DNA from: Rotaria macrura
Lineage: Eukaryota > Rotifera > Eurotatoria > Philodinida > Philodinidae
Direction: 5' to 3'
DNA: 64,000 nucleotides
NCBI GenBank assembly: GCA_900239685.1
Contig: OENT01000371.1
Span: 62,001-126,000, forward strand
The translations under genes and the position numbers were made by a program. How positions within the stretch are numbered: the stretch's first letter is position 1; each line of letters begins with the position of its first letter. Under the pieces are notes generated by a model. The model searched no databases. It was not told where the DNA came from and saw only the letters and a program-made list of their open reading frames with translations. Below are positions 44,882 through 56,319 of this stretch, one piece after another.

Positions 44882-46888
44882 TGAGAATATAAATTTATTC
44901 AAAAATTTTTATTTCATTCATATATATCTACTAGCTTTTGTTCAATAGAACATAAAGTGTGAACGTTCGTAGTAACTATAAATCTTTTGAACCGATGCAC
45001 AATTGTAATACAAATCAATAAAACAGAAGAGAACAATGAAATTCGTCAAGTATGAATCTCAAAAAAATATTTGACTAAATACAGAAATCTTTCGACATAC
45101 AATGGTGTATAAATGTTTTTATTCGAGATACAATCGAAAATTCATTTAAACGGATCTGATACATGATACTCTTGTTTTGATTCCAAACATTCATATGTTT
45201 GAATAGAAATCCATCATGTTGTTATTTGCTAGTATATCACAAATTCTTGTGTTTTTTCGAAGATATTCACTATGAATCATTGTCTATCTAAGATTATAAT
45301 AAATTAGACACATTTTTATGATTGATGTCTATGTATTGAAAAAGTATCGAATGTTTTGAAGCACAAATATTAACTCACAATCGTGGGTAGATTAAAATAA
45401 ACACACACACACTGATCATGTCATTTTATTTGTAGAGGAGGTTAGCAAGAGAAAAAAAAACCTTTGAAATTAACGAGAATAACCAATGCATGTTTGCTTT
45501 CGTTAAAACAGTCGTATTGATTCATTGAAGAGCGTTGTCAATCGTGTCGTACGTATGGACATTGTTTATATTTCTGTGGTGTATGTAGTGACAACATTTA
45601 TAAAAATCGGACTTCGTACTCAATCTTTTTCTTTTTGCTCATTTGAATATGATGCAAAGCAAAACACCAAAAGTCAGACGCCCTAATCAATAAATATATT
45701 CACATACAAGAAACTTTAACTTCGATATTCATGTTCTTCATAAAATTTTCAAGAATTGAAATAGTTAAAACAATTTACTAGGGATTAATTCATAGAAAAC
45801 TGAAATCAAACTACTCGATCTGTTTTTGCGTAAAGGAGCATGTGCCTAGTAGTTGCTAGTCTTGCCGATGATTTCTTAATGTTATTGTTGTAGGAATGAG
45901 AACTTTACCAATAAAAAGAATAAAACGAATTCTTGAACTATGAGAATATCGAATTACTTTAGTGATCGATTGATGTGCGTAGACTACAAGGAAATAACAT
46001 ACGTATTCGAACAGAATCTTTAATATGAGTTCTTTAGAATATTGGATGAATTCAAAGTATAGAATCGAAGCCGAAGTCTGATTAAATTTTTATGCTCAGT
46101 TCATTATTTTTATAGTGAATATGATTATTCAATAAAAGTTGAAGTTCTCATAAAAGTAGTAGACATGCATTGGACTCGAACCTCCTGGAGTTCTGTTCTT
46201 CACTTATTGGGATGGAAGAATATTGAAAATAAAGAAAGATTTTTTAAGTAGAGATGAATAATCTTGTTGAATTCTGAATGATGGTTCTTCTAGTTCACTA
46301 GTGAACGATTAGGGTTGTTCATTTTCTTTTAAAAGAGCTTCAAAAACGTTTTTGTATAAGGAAAGAATATTTTCTTGTCAAGTCGTTTCCTTATTGAAAA
46401 ACTCATGTAATGATTTTTTACAAACTGATAGAGCATTCAGAAGTACTGATTATGTAGAAGTGTAAAGTTCATCCTGATCACTGTTTACTCTAAGGAGCAG
46501 GATTTGCACATTCCTAACCAAACCTATGCATACAGCAGAACTCGAGGAGATTACCAGCTTTGGTAGATTCATAAAAATTGTTGTTGTTAATTTCTCTTGC
46601 TTAGTTTTTTTTCTTCTTCTTCGTCTTCATCAAATTGGAAATGTTTTTGTTCATATCACATTATTATTTTTAACAGAACTTACACGATATCTATTGGCAT
46701 TTTTTAGTTTAGAAATTTCATCTCAACGCTAAATTCTTTATAGACTTTGAATGAACTTTGTATGAGTACAAAAACAACAAAACATGCTTTGGTTTTATTA
46801 TCATTATTATAATGATAACACAATCATTCACTTTATCTACAATATTGTTTAAAGTTACGTATTTGCGGCAAATAGAATTAAAAATAAA
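44882..46888. other. Region between the helical and TPR genes; one Cys-rich vestige
   Basis: An AATAAA for the upstream gene occurs near 45016. A plus-strand stretch at 45533-45625 reads CQSCRTYGHCLYFCGVCSD, with regularly spaced Cys and one His as in a zinc-binding finger, but it is not part of a long frame and has no clear exon partners. A short (CA)n run lies near 45402. Nothing else was recognised. Confidence 0.35.
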
Positions 46889-49800
46889 TTAAGAACTGAA
46901 CAAGTTTCTTTTTAATTTACGCATAAATTTTCGACCATGTAAAAACAATATACTAGTATGTTTTTGACAATGACGAATATTTTTTTCTATCATTTCAATA
47001 AGTGAATCTTTCATAGGTAGAATCTGTTTAAAAATTGTCAATGCACGTTGATAGTATTGAATTGCCATATTTCGGTTTTTGAGATTAACATAACAATCGG
47101 CAATAATATAACAACTTGTGCCAATATCCATATGATTTTCATTTAAAAATTGTTCACGTACTACTAAACATTCCGTAGCATGTTGAAGTGCATTTTGATG
47201 ATTTCCTTTATATTGATAAGTCATGGCTAAACCTTCAAGAATCACTGCTATCGATTTTAAGTCATCTGATGCATATGCTTTTTTCATCCAAAGAGCTTGA
47301 TCAAGATATTCAATAGCATGATCGATATGATATTGATTATAATATGCGAAGCCAATAATAATAAGCATGTCAGCAACGGTCGAATCTGTATATGTATAAT
47401 ACAATTTTCTTATATTAATTGCTCGTTTTAAGAATACTATGGCATTTTCATATTCATCTTGATCATAAAAAATTCTACCGAAATTTTCGTGGCTAATAGC
47501 GATGTCCAAATGAGATAGTGGATAAATTTTTTCTTGAATTCTCAGAGCTTGTGTTTGCATTTCAGAAGCTTCATTAAGATTGTGTTTCTTATAAAGAATC
47601 ATGGCAATTAAATTAAAACATCGAGCAATATCGACATATGCTAATGGATAATTTTTTTGTTGAATGTCAACAGATCTTTTACAATAATCCAAAGCAATAT
47701 CATACTCTTCTTTCTTATAAAGTATTGTAGCAATACTATAAAAACTTTGAGATATGTTTCTATGATCAGATGGATAATATTTGTTTCTCATTTTTAATAC
47801 ATTCATACATAAATGAAGAGCTTCTTTGACATCATTAAGTTGACCAAGTGTTAAACCAATGTAATTGAGACTATTACCGATTGTTATATGTCCGTATGGA
47901 TAGTGTTTATCTTGTATTTTGAGTGCTTTTTGATGATATTCTAAAGCATTACTATATTCTCCTAACTGATTCAACGTTAAACCAATTAGATTCAGATCTT
48001 CAACATAAATAAGATCATCTGGAGAAAATAATTTTTCTTTCATCGTTAACGATTGAAAAAAATATTTCAGAGCTTCTTTATATTTGCCTTGAAAATATGA
48101 TATTATACCCAGATTATGATATGTTCGAGCAGTAGTAACATGTTCGAAAGTAAGATATTGTTGCTGAAGTTTTAATGTATCAAGACATAAACTGAAGGCT
48201 TCTTCAGCATAACCTTGATGACAAATTGTAAGACTAATATGATTGAGACTAGTTGCAATGTGCACATAATCACAAGGTGAATATTTACGTTGAACTTTAA
48301 GTATGTATTGAAAATATTTCAAAGCTTTGTCATATTGAACATTTTCATATAGCATTGTAGCAATATTAACAAGACATGTTATCCTACTTGTGTGATCAAA
48401 ACAGCGGTAACTCTTTTTTATGTTATATGATTGTTCATAAAACTCAAATGCTCTATTGAAATTTTCTTTCTTGTGAAAAATAGCAGCAATATTATCTAAC
48501 GTAACTGCAATTGAACTATGTCCAGTACGATAAACTTTTTCCTGCAATTCAAGTGCTTGATAATAAAAATCTAGAGCTTCGTCGTATTTGTTTTGATGGT
48601 AGAGAACGAGACCAATATTATTGAGATTCTGTATAATTTTCGAATGATCAATAGAAGAACAACGTTTTCTCATATCGAGAGCACCCTTAAAATATCCTAA
48701 TGATTGACCATATTTTTCTTGCTTATATAGAATAAGACCAATTTTATTACTACAACAAGTCATATAGTTGTGACCATATGGATAATACTTCTGTTGAATG
48801 CTTAATGCTAGTTGATAGAATATTAAAGCATCATCATATTTTTCTTGTTTGAAAAAACGATCTCCAATTTTCATAAGATTAATAGTAAAATCGTTACGTT
48901 TATAAACAGTAAAAATTTTTCGCAATGTCAGTGTTTGTTGATCGCGAATGTAGGGAAGAATATTCGAACTATTGATTATATTAGTACAATTCGAAGAATG
49001 ATGCTTCTCTTTAAATCGTAATGATTGATAATGAAAATCGAATTCTGCATCAAGCATATATTGTTGACAAACAATATGAACAGTCGTGTTCAAACTTTCT
49101 GTGATGTCAAGATCATCAGATAGTGAATAGTTTTCTATTAAATCAACTGTTCGTTTATAACATTCAAGTAACTCACTGCATTGTCCTTGATCCTTTAGAA
49201 TAAGAGCAATATGATCTGTTTGATTCGATTTTTCTTGAATACGAACGACATTTTGAAAGAAATCGAATTCTTCATGATACTTCAATTGAAAACAAACTGT
49301 ATTACCGACTGAATTGAAATACATAGTAATATTGATACAAACCAAAGAATATAGTTTTCGGATCATACTCAGTATTTGTTCGTGAAAATACCAAGCTTGA
49401 TCATATTTTCTTTGATTGTTAAATGTAGAACCAATCTTTTTTAAACATTTAACAATATCGACAGGTCTACAAGGATCTATGTTCGCTAGTAATCGAAGTA
49501 GTCGTTGAAAACATTCTATAGCTCGATCGTAGTTTTCCTTTTGATGAAAAATAAAACCACTGTTGTTTATTATTGAGGCCGTATTCATATGATTGGAAGG
49601 ATAGAGTTTTCCTACCATATACACTACTGTCTGATAGAACTGCAAAGTCTTTTCACGAACATTTTGATGCAGTAACAAATAAGCAGTATGTGTCAGACAT
49701 TGAGCAATTGCTGTGCAGCCGTAAAGAAAGTTACTTTCTCTAATGTTAGGAATTTCATGATCATGTATGAGTACTTGATCGTACGATTTTTGTTGATAAA

Positions 49801-50863
49801 GACTTGATGTAATATCATTTAAACTGTTAGGAATAGTTCTGGGAATGAACGGATAATATTCATCAATCATAATTAATCTTTGTTGATTGAATTCGTGAGA
49901 TCTATTATGTTTACCGTACATGATTTTAATGATAGTTCGATTAGTTGCAATAACCAAATGTGTCGTCCTACGCTCATACGTGTCATGTATAAAACATGAT
50001 TGATCATTTTTCTGCAACTCATCTAATAACAATTGAATATCACAGCGTCTTTGAGTTAAAACTACATTTTCGGAAGGACGATATTGTTCTCTGGTTTTAA
50101 TTAGTTGTTTGAAGAATTCGAAAACTTGTTCGTAATGTTCCTGCTGATATCGAACAGCATCAATATACCTCACAATTCTACAGAAGGCTTCTATTTGAGT
50201 AAGTATATACGGCCATACATCTTTTCTATGTGTAGATGAACGATATCTATCAATGTTGCGCACTAAAGTGACATAATACTTATATGGTATATCATATAAC
50301 AAATTTTTCAAACGTGTTATGAATTCCTTATTGTTTTGAAAAAATCTATCGACTATGATAATGAAATTTTCTTGTCGATTTATATGATTAAAATCGTTCG
50401 TAATGGCCTGTCGTTTTTTCCATGAATTTAGATTTGTAATAGAAACAGCTTCATCATAAGAAAAACAATGAATGGATGATGTACGATGAATAGCATGTAT
50501 TGATGATAAAATCTGTGGATGTTTTCGGACAAAAGTTTTTCGTAAATAAAAATCGAAGAAAGGAAATAAATAAAGTCGATCCATATCAACAATGTTCAAT
50601 ATTCTGATAATTAATGTGTACAGAACTGATTTATTGAAGTACCAACATTTAATGTTCCCCGGCAAAGAACCATTTAAAAATTCACCGAGAGATAATTGCT
50701 GTTGAAAATAAATTTGCGGACATGTAGGAACTATTTTTAATTGAGTTCGTTTCATTCCTGGTAAATTCATGATCGAGTCATGGGATAATTCAAGCCATAC
50801 AAATTCATTCGTTGATTGACGATGATCAGTAGCTTTGTAAGATAACCATCCTTTTTTAGTCAA
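46889..50863 (-). CDS. Kinesin-light-chain-like TPR protein (1324 aa)
   Basis: Single long exon on the minus strand. Residues about 1-380 have no domain I recognise; helical segments include KEFITRLKNLLYDIPYKYYV. From about 385 to 1300 there are about 22 repeats of about 42 residues of the KLC/TPR_12 type. The middle ones are regular (SLNYIGLTLGQLNDVKEALH; LNNIGLVLYHQNKYDEALDF) and those at about 470-650 are degenerate. TPR arrays form superhelical protein-binding scaffolds; partners cannot be read from the sequence. The start is the first ATG of the frame; an AG|G lies just upstream and a coding-like minus-strand segment at 50929-51009 could be an earlier exon, but its phase does not match. 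The C-terminus ends with basic residues (GRKFMRKLKRN). Confidence 0.88.
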   Translation of the reverse strand: MTKKGWLSYKATDHRQSTNEFVWLELSHDSIMNLPGMKRTQLKIVPTCPQIYFQQQLSLGEFLNGSLPGNIKCWYFNKSVLYTLIIRILNIVDMDRLYLFPFFDFYLRKTFVRKHPQILSSIHAIHRTSSIHCFSYDEAVSITNLNSWKKRQAITNDFNHINRQENFIIIVDRFFQNNKEFITRLKNLLYDIPYKYYVTLVRNIDRYRSSTHRKDVWPYILTQIEAFCRIVRYIDAVRYQQEHYEQVFEFFKQLIKTREQYRPSENVVLTQRRCDIQLLLDELQKNDQSCFIHDTYERRTTHLVIATNRTIIKIMYGKHNRSHEFNQQRLIMIDEYYPFIPRTIPNSLNDITSSLYQQKSYDQVLIHDHEIPNIRESNFLYGCTAIAQCLTHTAYLLLHQNVREKTLQFYQTVVYMVGKLYPSNHMNTASIINNSGFIFHQKENYDRAIECFQRLLRLLANIDPCRPVDIVKCLKKIGSTFNNQRKYDQAWYFHEQILSMIRKLYSLVCINITMYFNSVGNTVCFQLKYHEEFDFFQNVVRIQEKSNQTDHIALILKDQGQCSELLECYKRTVDLIENYSLSDDLDITESLNTTVHIVCQQYMLDAEFDFHYQSLRFKEKHHSSNCTNIINSSNILPYIRDQQTLTLRKIFTVYKRNDFTINLMKIGDRFFKQEKYDDALIFYQLALSIQQKYYPYGHNYMTCCSNKIGLILYKQEKYGQSLGYFKGALDMRKRCSSIDHSKIIQNLNNIGLVLYHQNKYDEALDFYYQALELQEKVYRTGHSSIAVTLDNIAAIFHKKENFNRAFEFYEQSYNIKKSYRCFDHTSRITCLVNIATMLYENVQYDKALKYFQYILKVQRKYSPCDYVHIATSLNHISLTICHQGYAEEAFSLCLDTLKLQQQYLTFEHVTTARTYHNLGIISYFQGKYKEALKYFFQSLTMKEKLFSPDDLIYVEDLNLIGLTLNQLGEYSNALEYHQKALKIQDKHYPYGHITIGNSLNYIGLTLGQLNDVKEALHLCMNVLKMRNKYYPSDHRNISQSFYSIATILYKKEEYDIALDYCKRSVDIQQKNYPLAYVDIARCFNLIAMILYKKHNLNEASEMQTQALRIQEKIYPLSHLDIAISHENFGRIFYDQDEYENAIVFLKRAINIRKLYYTYTDSTVADMLIIIGFAYYNQYHIDHAIEYLDQALWMKKAYASDDLKSIAVILEGLAMTYQYKGNHQNALQHATECLVVREQFLNENHMDIGTSCYIIADCYVNLKNRNMAIQYYQRALTIFKQILPMKDSLIEMIEKNIRHCQKHTSILFLHGRKFMRKLKRNLFSS

Positions 50864-53800
50864 TTGAAATGTGTCCTAAAGATAGAAAAAGAAAACAAAC
50901 GCATCGATAAATTTTCGGCACATACCAAATGAATATTCATGTTTCATCGTATTTGAATTACGAGTAAAGGTAAGTTCGATTGGATGAAGTAAACGAATTT
51001 GCCATAGCCTATAATAAAAAATACATGAAGTCAATGTAACGATATAAATAATTATGTTTCATTGAAAAATAATTTCAAGCGAAGACATGAATCAGACAAC
51101 ATCAAAATAAACAGCAAAGCGAATGGAAAAGGAATATTATGTTTTAATTATACACATATAATCACAATTAATTTTCTTCGATGTCGGTTTTCTAATGTAG
51201 TTGCTTTTGGATATGAAAATTATCTTGCATGATGATTTTTTCATTTTTGAAATTCAACTACATAGACAAATATTTTTATACATCAACACACTGTATCGAA
51301 AAAAAACCGAGATAAGTTTTTTGCTACGCATCAGTGACGTGAAAAAATGTTTTCATTCTCTTGATTAATTTTTCGATTTTACAGTTCACTTTGGACACTT
51401 CTATATAATTTCTTCCTTTTTTTGCTGTCACTGATACTTGCTATGAACAACAAAACAAAGTGGATGAATCAGTCGCTTCTACGTTTTCTTGATTAAATAA
51501 GAATCACTTATATAATGATATATATATATATGAGTACAATTGACATGTTACAGTGAAAATGTTCGTATTATCGAATCAAGAAAAAATGTATTACATGAAG
51601 GAATGCTTAGATGTAGATAGTGCTGGTGATTAGAAACTTGAACTCACGATCTAGATCATCCTTGCCAGATCTGTTCAATGGATGGTTGGATTAGTACAAA
51701 AGAGAACGCAATCTCTTTTGATAGAAACCATTTAAATACTTTCTCTCACATCACACAGTAAAAAAATTGACCTAGACGATCAGCGCCATCCGGCAATAGA
51801 TAGCTCTGTAGAGATGATATCCTATCTTGTATCGAGCAACCTAGACTAATTACGTCACTGTTTCTAATTTTTGATTTTTTTCAACCTGCGATAATTTTTC
51901 CCTCTCTCCTACTACGAAAGATTCTCTGTGTAAATTTTAATAGTGATCATAACACTTTGAGTGAAGAACTGAATTACATTTTGATAAATTTCTGCATTCA
52001 TATGTTGCATTGGATAAAACAACTTCGAACTTAAAACAGTTTGTGTATTAATATAAATACTTCGTTTGTAACGCAATGACGACAATCAGAGCAATGACTG
52101 TTTTTTGTCAACTTCAAGCAAATGATTGCAAGAAAACTTTTGATGGCATTCATTAATCGAACACTTGAAGAAAAGTCGCGAGTAATAACTTAGAATAACA
52201 TTGTGACTCTCTGTTTAAATGTAAACTGCCATATTGCTTTACGAACTTCTGATTGGTTAGCTGGGCATTATAATAAATACTTCATTTTGCATCAACGATG
52301 CATGAAGCGATTTAACCTTGTTAGAATTGTAACGGATAAGCCAGACTAAAAGTGACTGTCAAAGCATTTTATGAATATCTGACTGAAATTCAGATGTAGA
52401 TCATTGATTTTTGTTTTCAGAAGATACACCATGCAACTATCTACAAAACTGTAAGAAAAGGGCTGTTTCAACGAATAATAATGATATTAAATCTGATCAA
52501 AACTACAATGCTACAAAATGACGCACTTTCAATGTACTCGTTTTTATATTGATGATTTTGCAAAGCTCTTTCGACCCCATGTAGTAAAGAGAATGTATAG
52601 ACTATAGAATAGCTCATGAAAAACTTTCTCGATTATGAGAAGCATTTTTTTTCATATACTGTATACCTGCTCGAAGACAACCTTTTCCTTACAGTTCTCT
52701 GCTCACGTACACACCATTTCTCATTAACCTTCATCAAAATTCTAATTTCATTATCATAATTGAATGGAAAATGATTCCTTGCTCATGTTAATTACTAAGT
52801 TTAAGGAAATGCTTTCTCTATCATATCGTTGCAAGCAGAATGTTGTGAAGTGTTTTTATATAATGCTTCAGGTGAGGGCAAGAAAAATGAACTAATCGAA
52901 TGCGTTCTTTTATAGAAATTCGACAGATGAAAATTGGCAATATCTTCTTCAAAATTCTGTTATAAAGAGTACATTCCAAAGCACGCAAAACTTGCATTGA
53001 AATTTTCTTTTCGTATCTCTTTATATTTAGAAGAAACGAAGTATTGAAATTGCTTGCAGCACTCTCATTTCGTAGCATTGCAGTTTTGATTGATGAAGGT
53101 ATCAGAGATATTCGATGCAACAGCTCGTTTCATGCATTTTCATAGAGAATGTCCGAAACATTCTTCTGAAGAAAAATGTGCTCTAACTTATGAGCAATAA
53201 GCCAGATATTGAAAAATTACAGTGAGATCGCAATTTATTTTGGTTCACACATTATGGAACATCGAATTTCCAATAAATTCATGCATGAAAGTATGATACG
53301 AATCGAAGCATAGAAAATAACTTTCGAAAAAAGACATCATTTTTCTGTCAACTATCGCCTATTCTTGAATTCTCACATTTAGAATATTCTTGAAAGTGTT
53401 CCCTCACGGCATTGTATAAGAAGACAAGTAGATTGAGTGTTTCACCTACATACATTTTCACAAAGATGGATAGCAATATCTCTGTTAACTTTTGCTTCGA
53501 ACACTACACAGTCTTCAATAGTTGCTAGATGAATAGATGTCCGTATTTGTGAATGAGGCTGAGTCTTGAGTTTCGATTTTTTTCAGAGAATGATGCCCAT
53601 GCAGGCTTCAGGAAAAGCGAACGATGAGAAACGAAGAACACAAGAAACGTTAGGACATTAATTAGCTTTCAATATGTTTTAATGATTAATATTGTTAAAA
53701 CAACGGAAACATATGTTGAGATCATACAGTTTTTTCAAGAAAAAATTTTCAGAGCTTCTTGTTTTAGTACGCCGAATATGTATGTTACTCTAATCGTTAG

Positions 53801-54735
53801 TGACATAACCGATTTTTCGGACTGAGGTGGGCTTCACCCAAGGAAGTTCGCAACAGCAATTGAAAAATGTGTGAAGGTCTTTGACCTTTCTGAGTTATTC
53901 TGGTTTAAATATATTGCAGTGGCCTAAACAGGCCTGGTTCTTGTGTGGCTGCGTGTTAAAGCTGCATATCCATTCAGCTTGTCGGTACTAGTAGTTCGCT
54001 TTTCGCAGTTTGATTTAACTGTGTGTTTCGTTGGGTACGTATGATGCTCTTTTTCCTTTTTTATATGCTAATATTTTGATGGTATATTAATGCAAATGGG
54101 AGAATATCCTGATAAAAAAATTGAGGAAATATTATTTATGGAAATGAGAACACTAGCCATTTTTCATTTGTTTAGTTCACTAAGATACTCGGCGCGAATG
54201 CATTAGCCGACAACGCTAATATTTATAGTGATGACTTTTTTTTGATTGAAGGTTAAAAACTAGTGGATTGGAATATACTAACAACAGACATTTGATGACG
54301 ATTTGTGCATAAAATGACGAATGTTGAGAATAAATGCAGTATGTACACAAATGAAGGACAAGAGTTTTGGTGAACTAATCACTCAAAAAATGAATTGAAA
54401 ATTGATTGAAAAAGATGATTGAAAATCCATAACAAATGTAATGCTGAATCAATGAGGAATCAATGATAATCAAAAACATCCCAACTCGATCTATTATTCT
54501 TTTTAGTTTCAATTATAATCAGTTTTTTTACATATTTTTAATCAGTCATAACTACAATCAATCACAAGAAACAATAGAATTTTTATTATTTTATTTTTAT
54601 GAACTTCAGATTCATTAACAATCGACTTTAAACTAAACATTTGCCTATTTTTTCTTCTATGAGTAGTTAATTAGTTGATTGAATATATATCAAATACCAT
54701 CAATAAATCATACATGAGTATTATCTTGATAGTAT
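50864..54735. other. Gene-poor stretch upstream of the TPR gene
   Basis: Apart from the possible unmatched exon at 50929-51009 (minus), no coding sequence is supported. The 99-aa minus frame at 52821-53120 has no recognisable features. There is a short (TA)n run near 51518-51532. Confidence 0.45.
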
Positions 54736-55105
54736 ACCCGGGCAGACAAACATTTGGAAAAACGCGTTTAAGCGCTCAATCGGGAACGCCGATTGTGAGT
54801 CACTAACGCTCATCAACAAAACGCAAGAAACACGTTTTTTACGCAGAATTTTCACTTTGTGAGCGTAAAAACGGACAAAAGCTATAAGCCCTGAGCGTTA
54901 AAACGCACAATTATCCGACAGCTTTAAAGCCAATGCGTTTAAACCATCAGAATCATAGTTTTTATCCGTGTTCACGCTCCGAAAGTGAAACTTCTGCATA
55001 AAAAACGTGTTTCTCGCGTTTTGTTAATGAGCGTTAGTGACTCACAATCGGTGTTCCCGATTGAGCGTTTAAACGCATTTTCCCAAAAGTTTGTCTGCTT
55101 GGGTA
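54736..55105. mobile_element. TA-CCCGGG fold-back MITE, 370 bp
   Basis: Flanked by TA on both sides. The ends are CCCGGGCAGACAAAC on the left and GTTTGTCTGCTTGGG on the right, and the arms of about 130 bp are inverted copies (for example GAGCGTTAGTGACTCACAAT on the right against its reverse on the left). Internal words GCGTTTAAACGC recall the CpG-rich motif of the element at 3253-4836. The TA target and CCCRGG start are shared with the elements at 3006 and 25280. Open frames within it are incidental. Confidence 0.88.
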
Positions 55106-56319
55106 ATATTAATGATGATTATTCTCAGTCAAAAAATAGTACTCATTTCTCATGTCGCACACCAAGTGTTCTTCTCAGTTGTTGTTAGAAGTATGTTTCT
55201 TTCTTAAAGAATTAAGTTTTCTATTGAAAATCGAGAAATTCATGCGAGACAGCTGGTCTGTCTATTTTACGCAGCCTACTGGAATCATAAAAGATATTAG
55301 CCTGGCCTATAAGAAGCTCGAAAATCATTGCCTGCGTTTGTCTCAGAGAGGCTCGATACCCCTTTTCTACTCTTGGTACGTAGTTCTTTTACTGCTTCTC
55401 CATTAGATGCAATTAGATTTCTAGATGAAGTAACGAAAAGAGAAGCAACAATGTAAAGTGAAAGTAGATATATATAAGACAATTGTTGCATCTTTTTTAT
55501 GTAAAATTGTTCGGAACCCTATCTACAGATGGATTACCCCTCTCCGGCTATTGCATTGATGAAATTTTCATAGTGAAACTTTCAGTATTGAACTGATAGA
55601 CGGTGATCAATAATTCGCATTGTTTATAGACAATACGAACAGAAGATAGATTGTTCTTGTTCTTTTCTCTTGACTGTTGTTGATAAAGAACCATGTGTAA
55701 ATCGTATTTTCTAGAAAACATGTCACTCGAAAAAATTACAGCAACATTAAATAATAATCAAAGCAGAAATATTTTTGGGGTGGGCTGAATCAATCTCGTG
55801 GTTACGCCACTAGTTGTCGCGTACTCTTGACTCCCAATACGAGTTTTAACCCTTCACTTGTCATAACTGTTCGTCACACTAATCCCACACTGAAGAGTGA
55901 GTGTTTTAAAATACTAGCTAGGTAATCCATGAATTGATAAAAGAATTTTAGTCAAGTCGAATTGTACACAGAAAAATAATTATAAAAATGAGTTTTTTGA
56001 ATAAAAACATTGTCCGTTCAATGAATTTATACTTATCCATGTGAAGACTCATCGTTGAACGGTTGGAATCTTTAAAAATGCTTTGACCAATAAATAAATT
56101 TTTGATGATAGCGTGTCTGTTCAAACTTTTTTTAATAGAAACAACATTCATTGGTTATCTCATATATTCAATTTAGATAGTAAATATATTCTTTTAAATT
56201 AATTAGGTACGATCTAAGAATTTTTTTCATCAAACTAACGATTGTTTTCTGATATTTGTATTTGAATTTTATGGTCATTATTGATTCTCATTAGAGAACT
56301 GTACTTTATTTCAGGTTTC
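55106..56319. other. 3' flank of the coiled-coil gene
   Basis: No gene recognised. On the minus strand AATAAA at 56305-56310, nine bases beyond the stop, is a likely polyadenylation signal for the gene ending at 56320. Confidence 0.5.

Noticed and set aside
46160-46200. B-box-like GGTTCGAGTCC on the minus strand, possible tRNA
   Set aside because: No acceptor stem, no paired T-stem and no D-arm could be formed around it.
50929-51009. Possible upstream exon of the TPR gene
   Set aside because: It looks coding (LLHPIELTFTRNSNTMKHEY) but its donor phase does not fit the downstream frame, so it was not added to the gene.
51640-51700. Second tRNA-like B box (GAGTTCAAGTTTC, minus strand)
   Set aside because: No cloverleaf could be drawn by eye.
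52821-53120. Minus-strand 99-aa frame
   Set aside because: No recognisable features in a gene-poor stretch.
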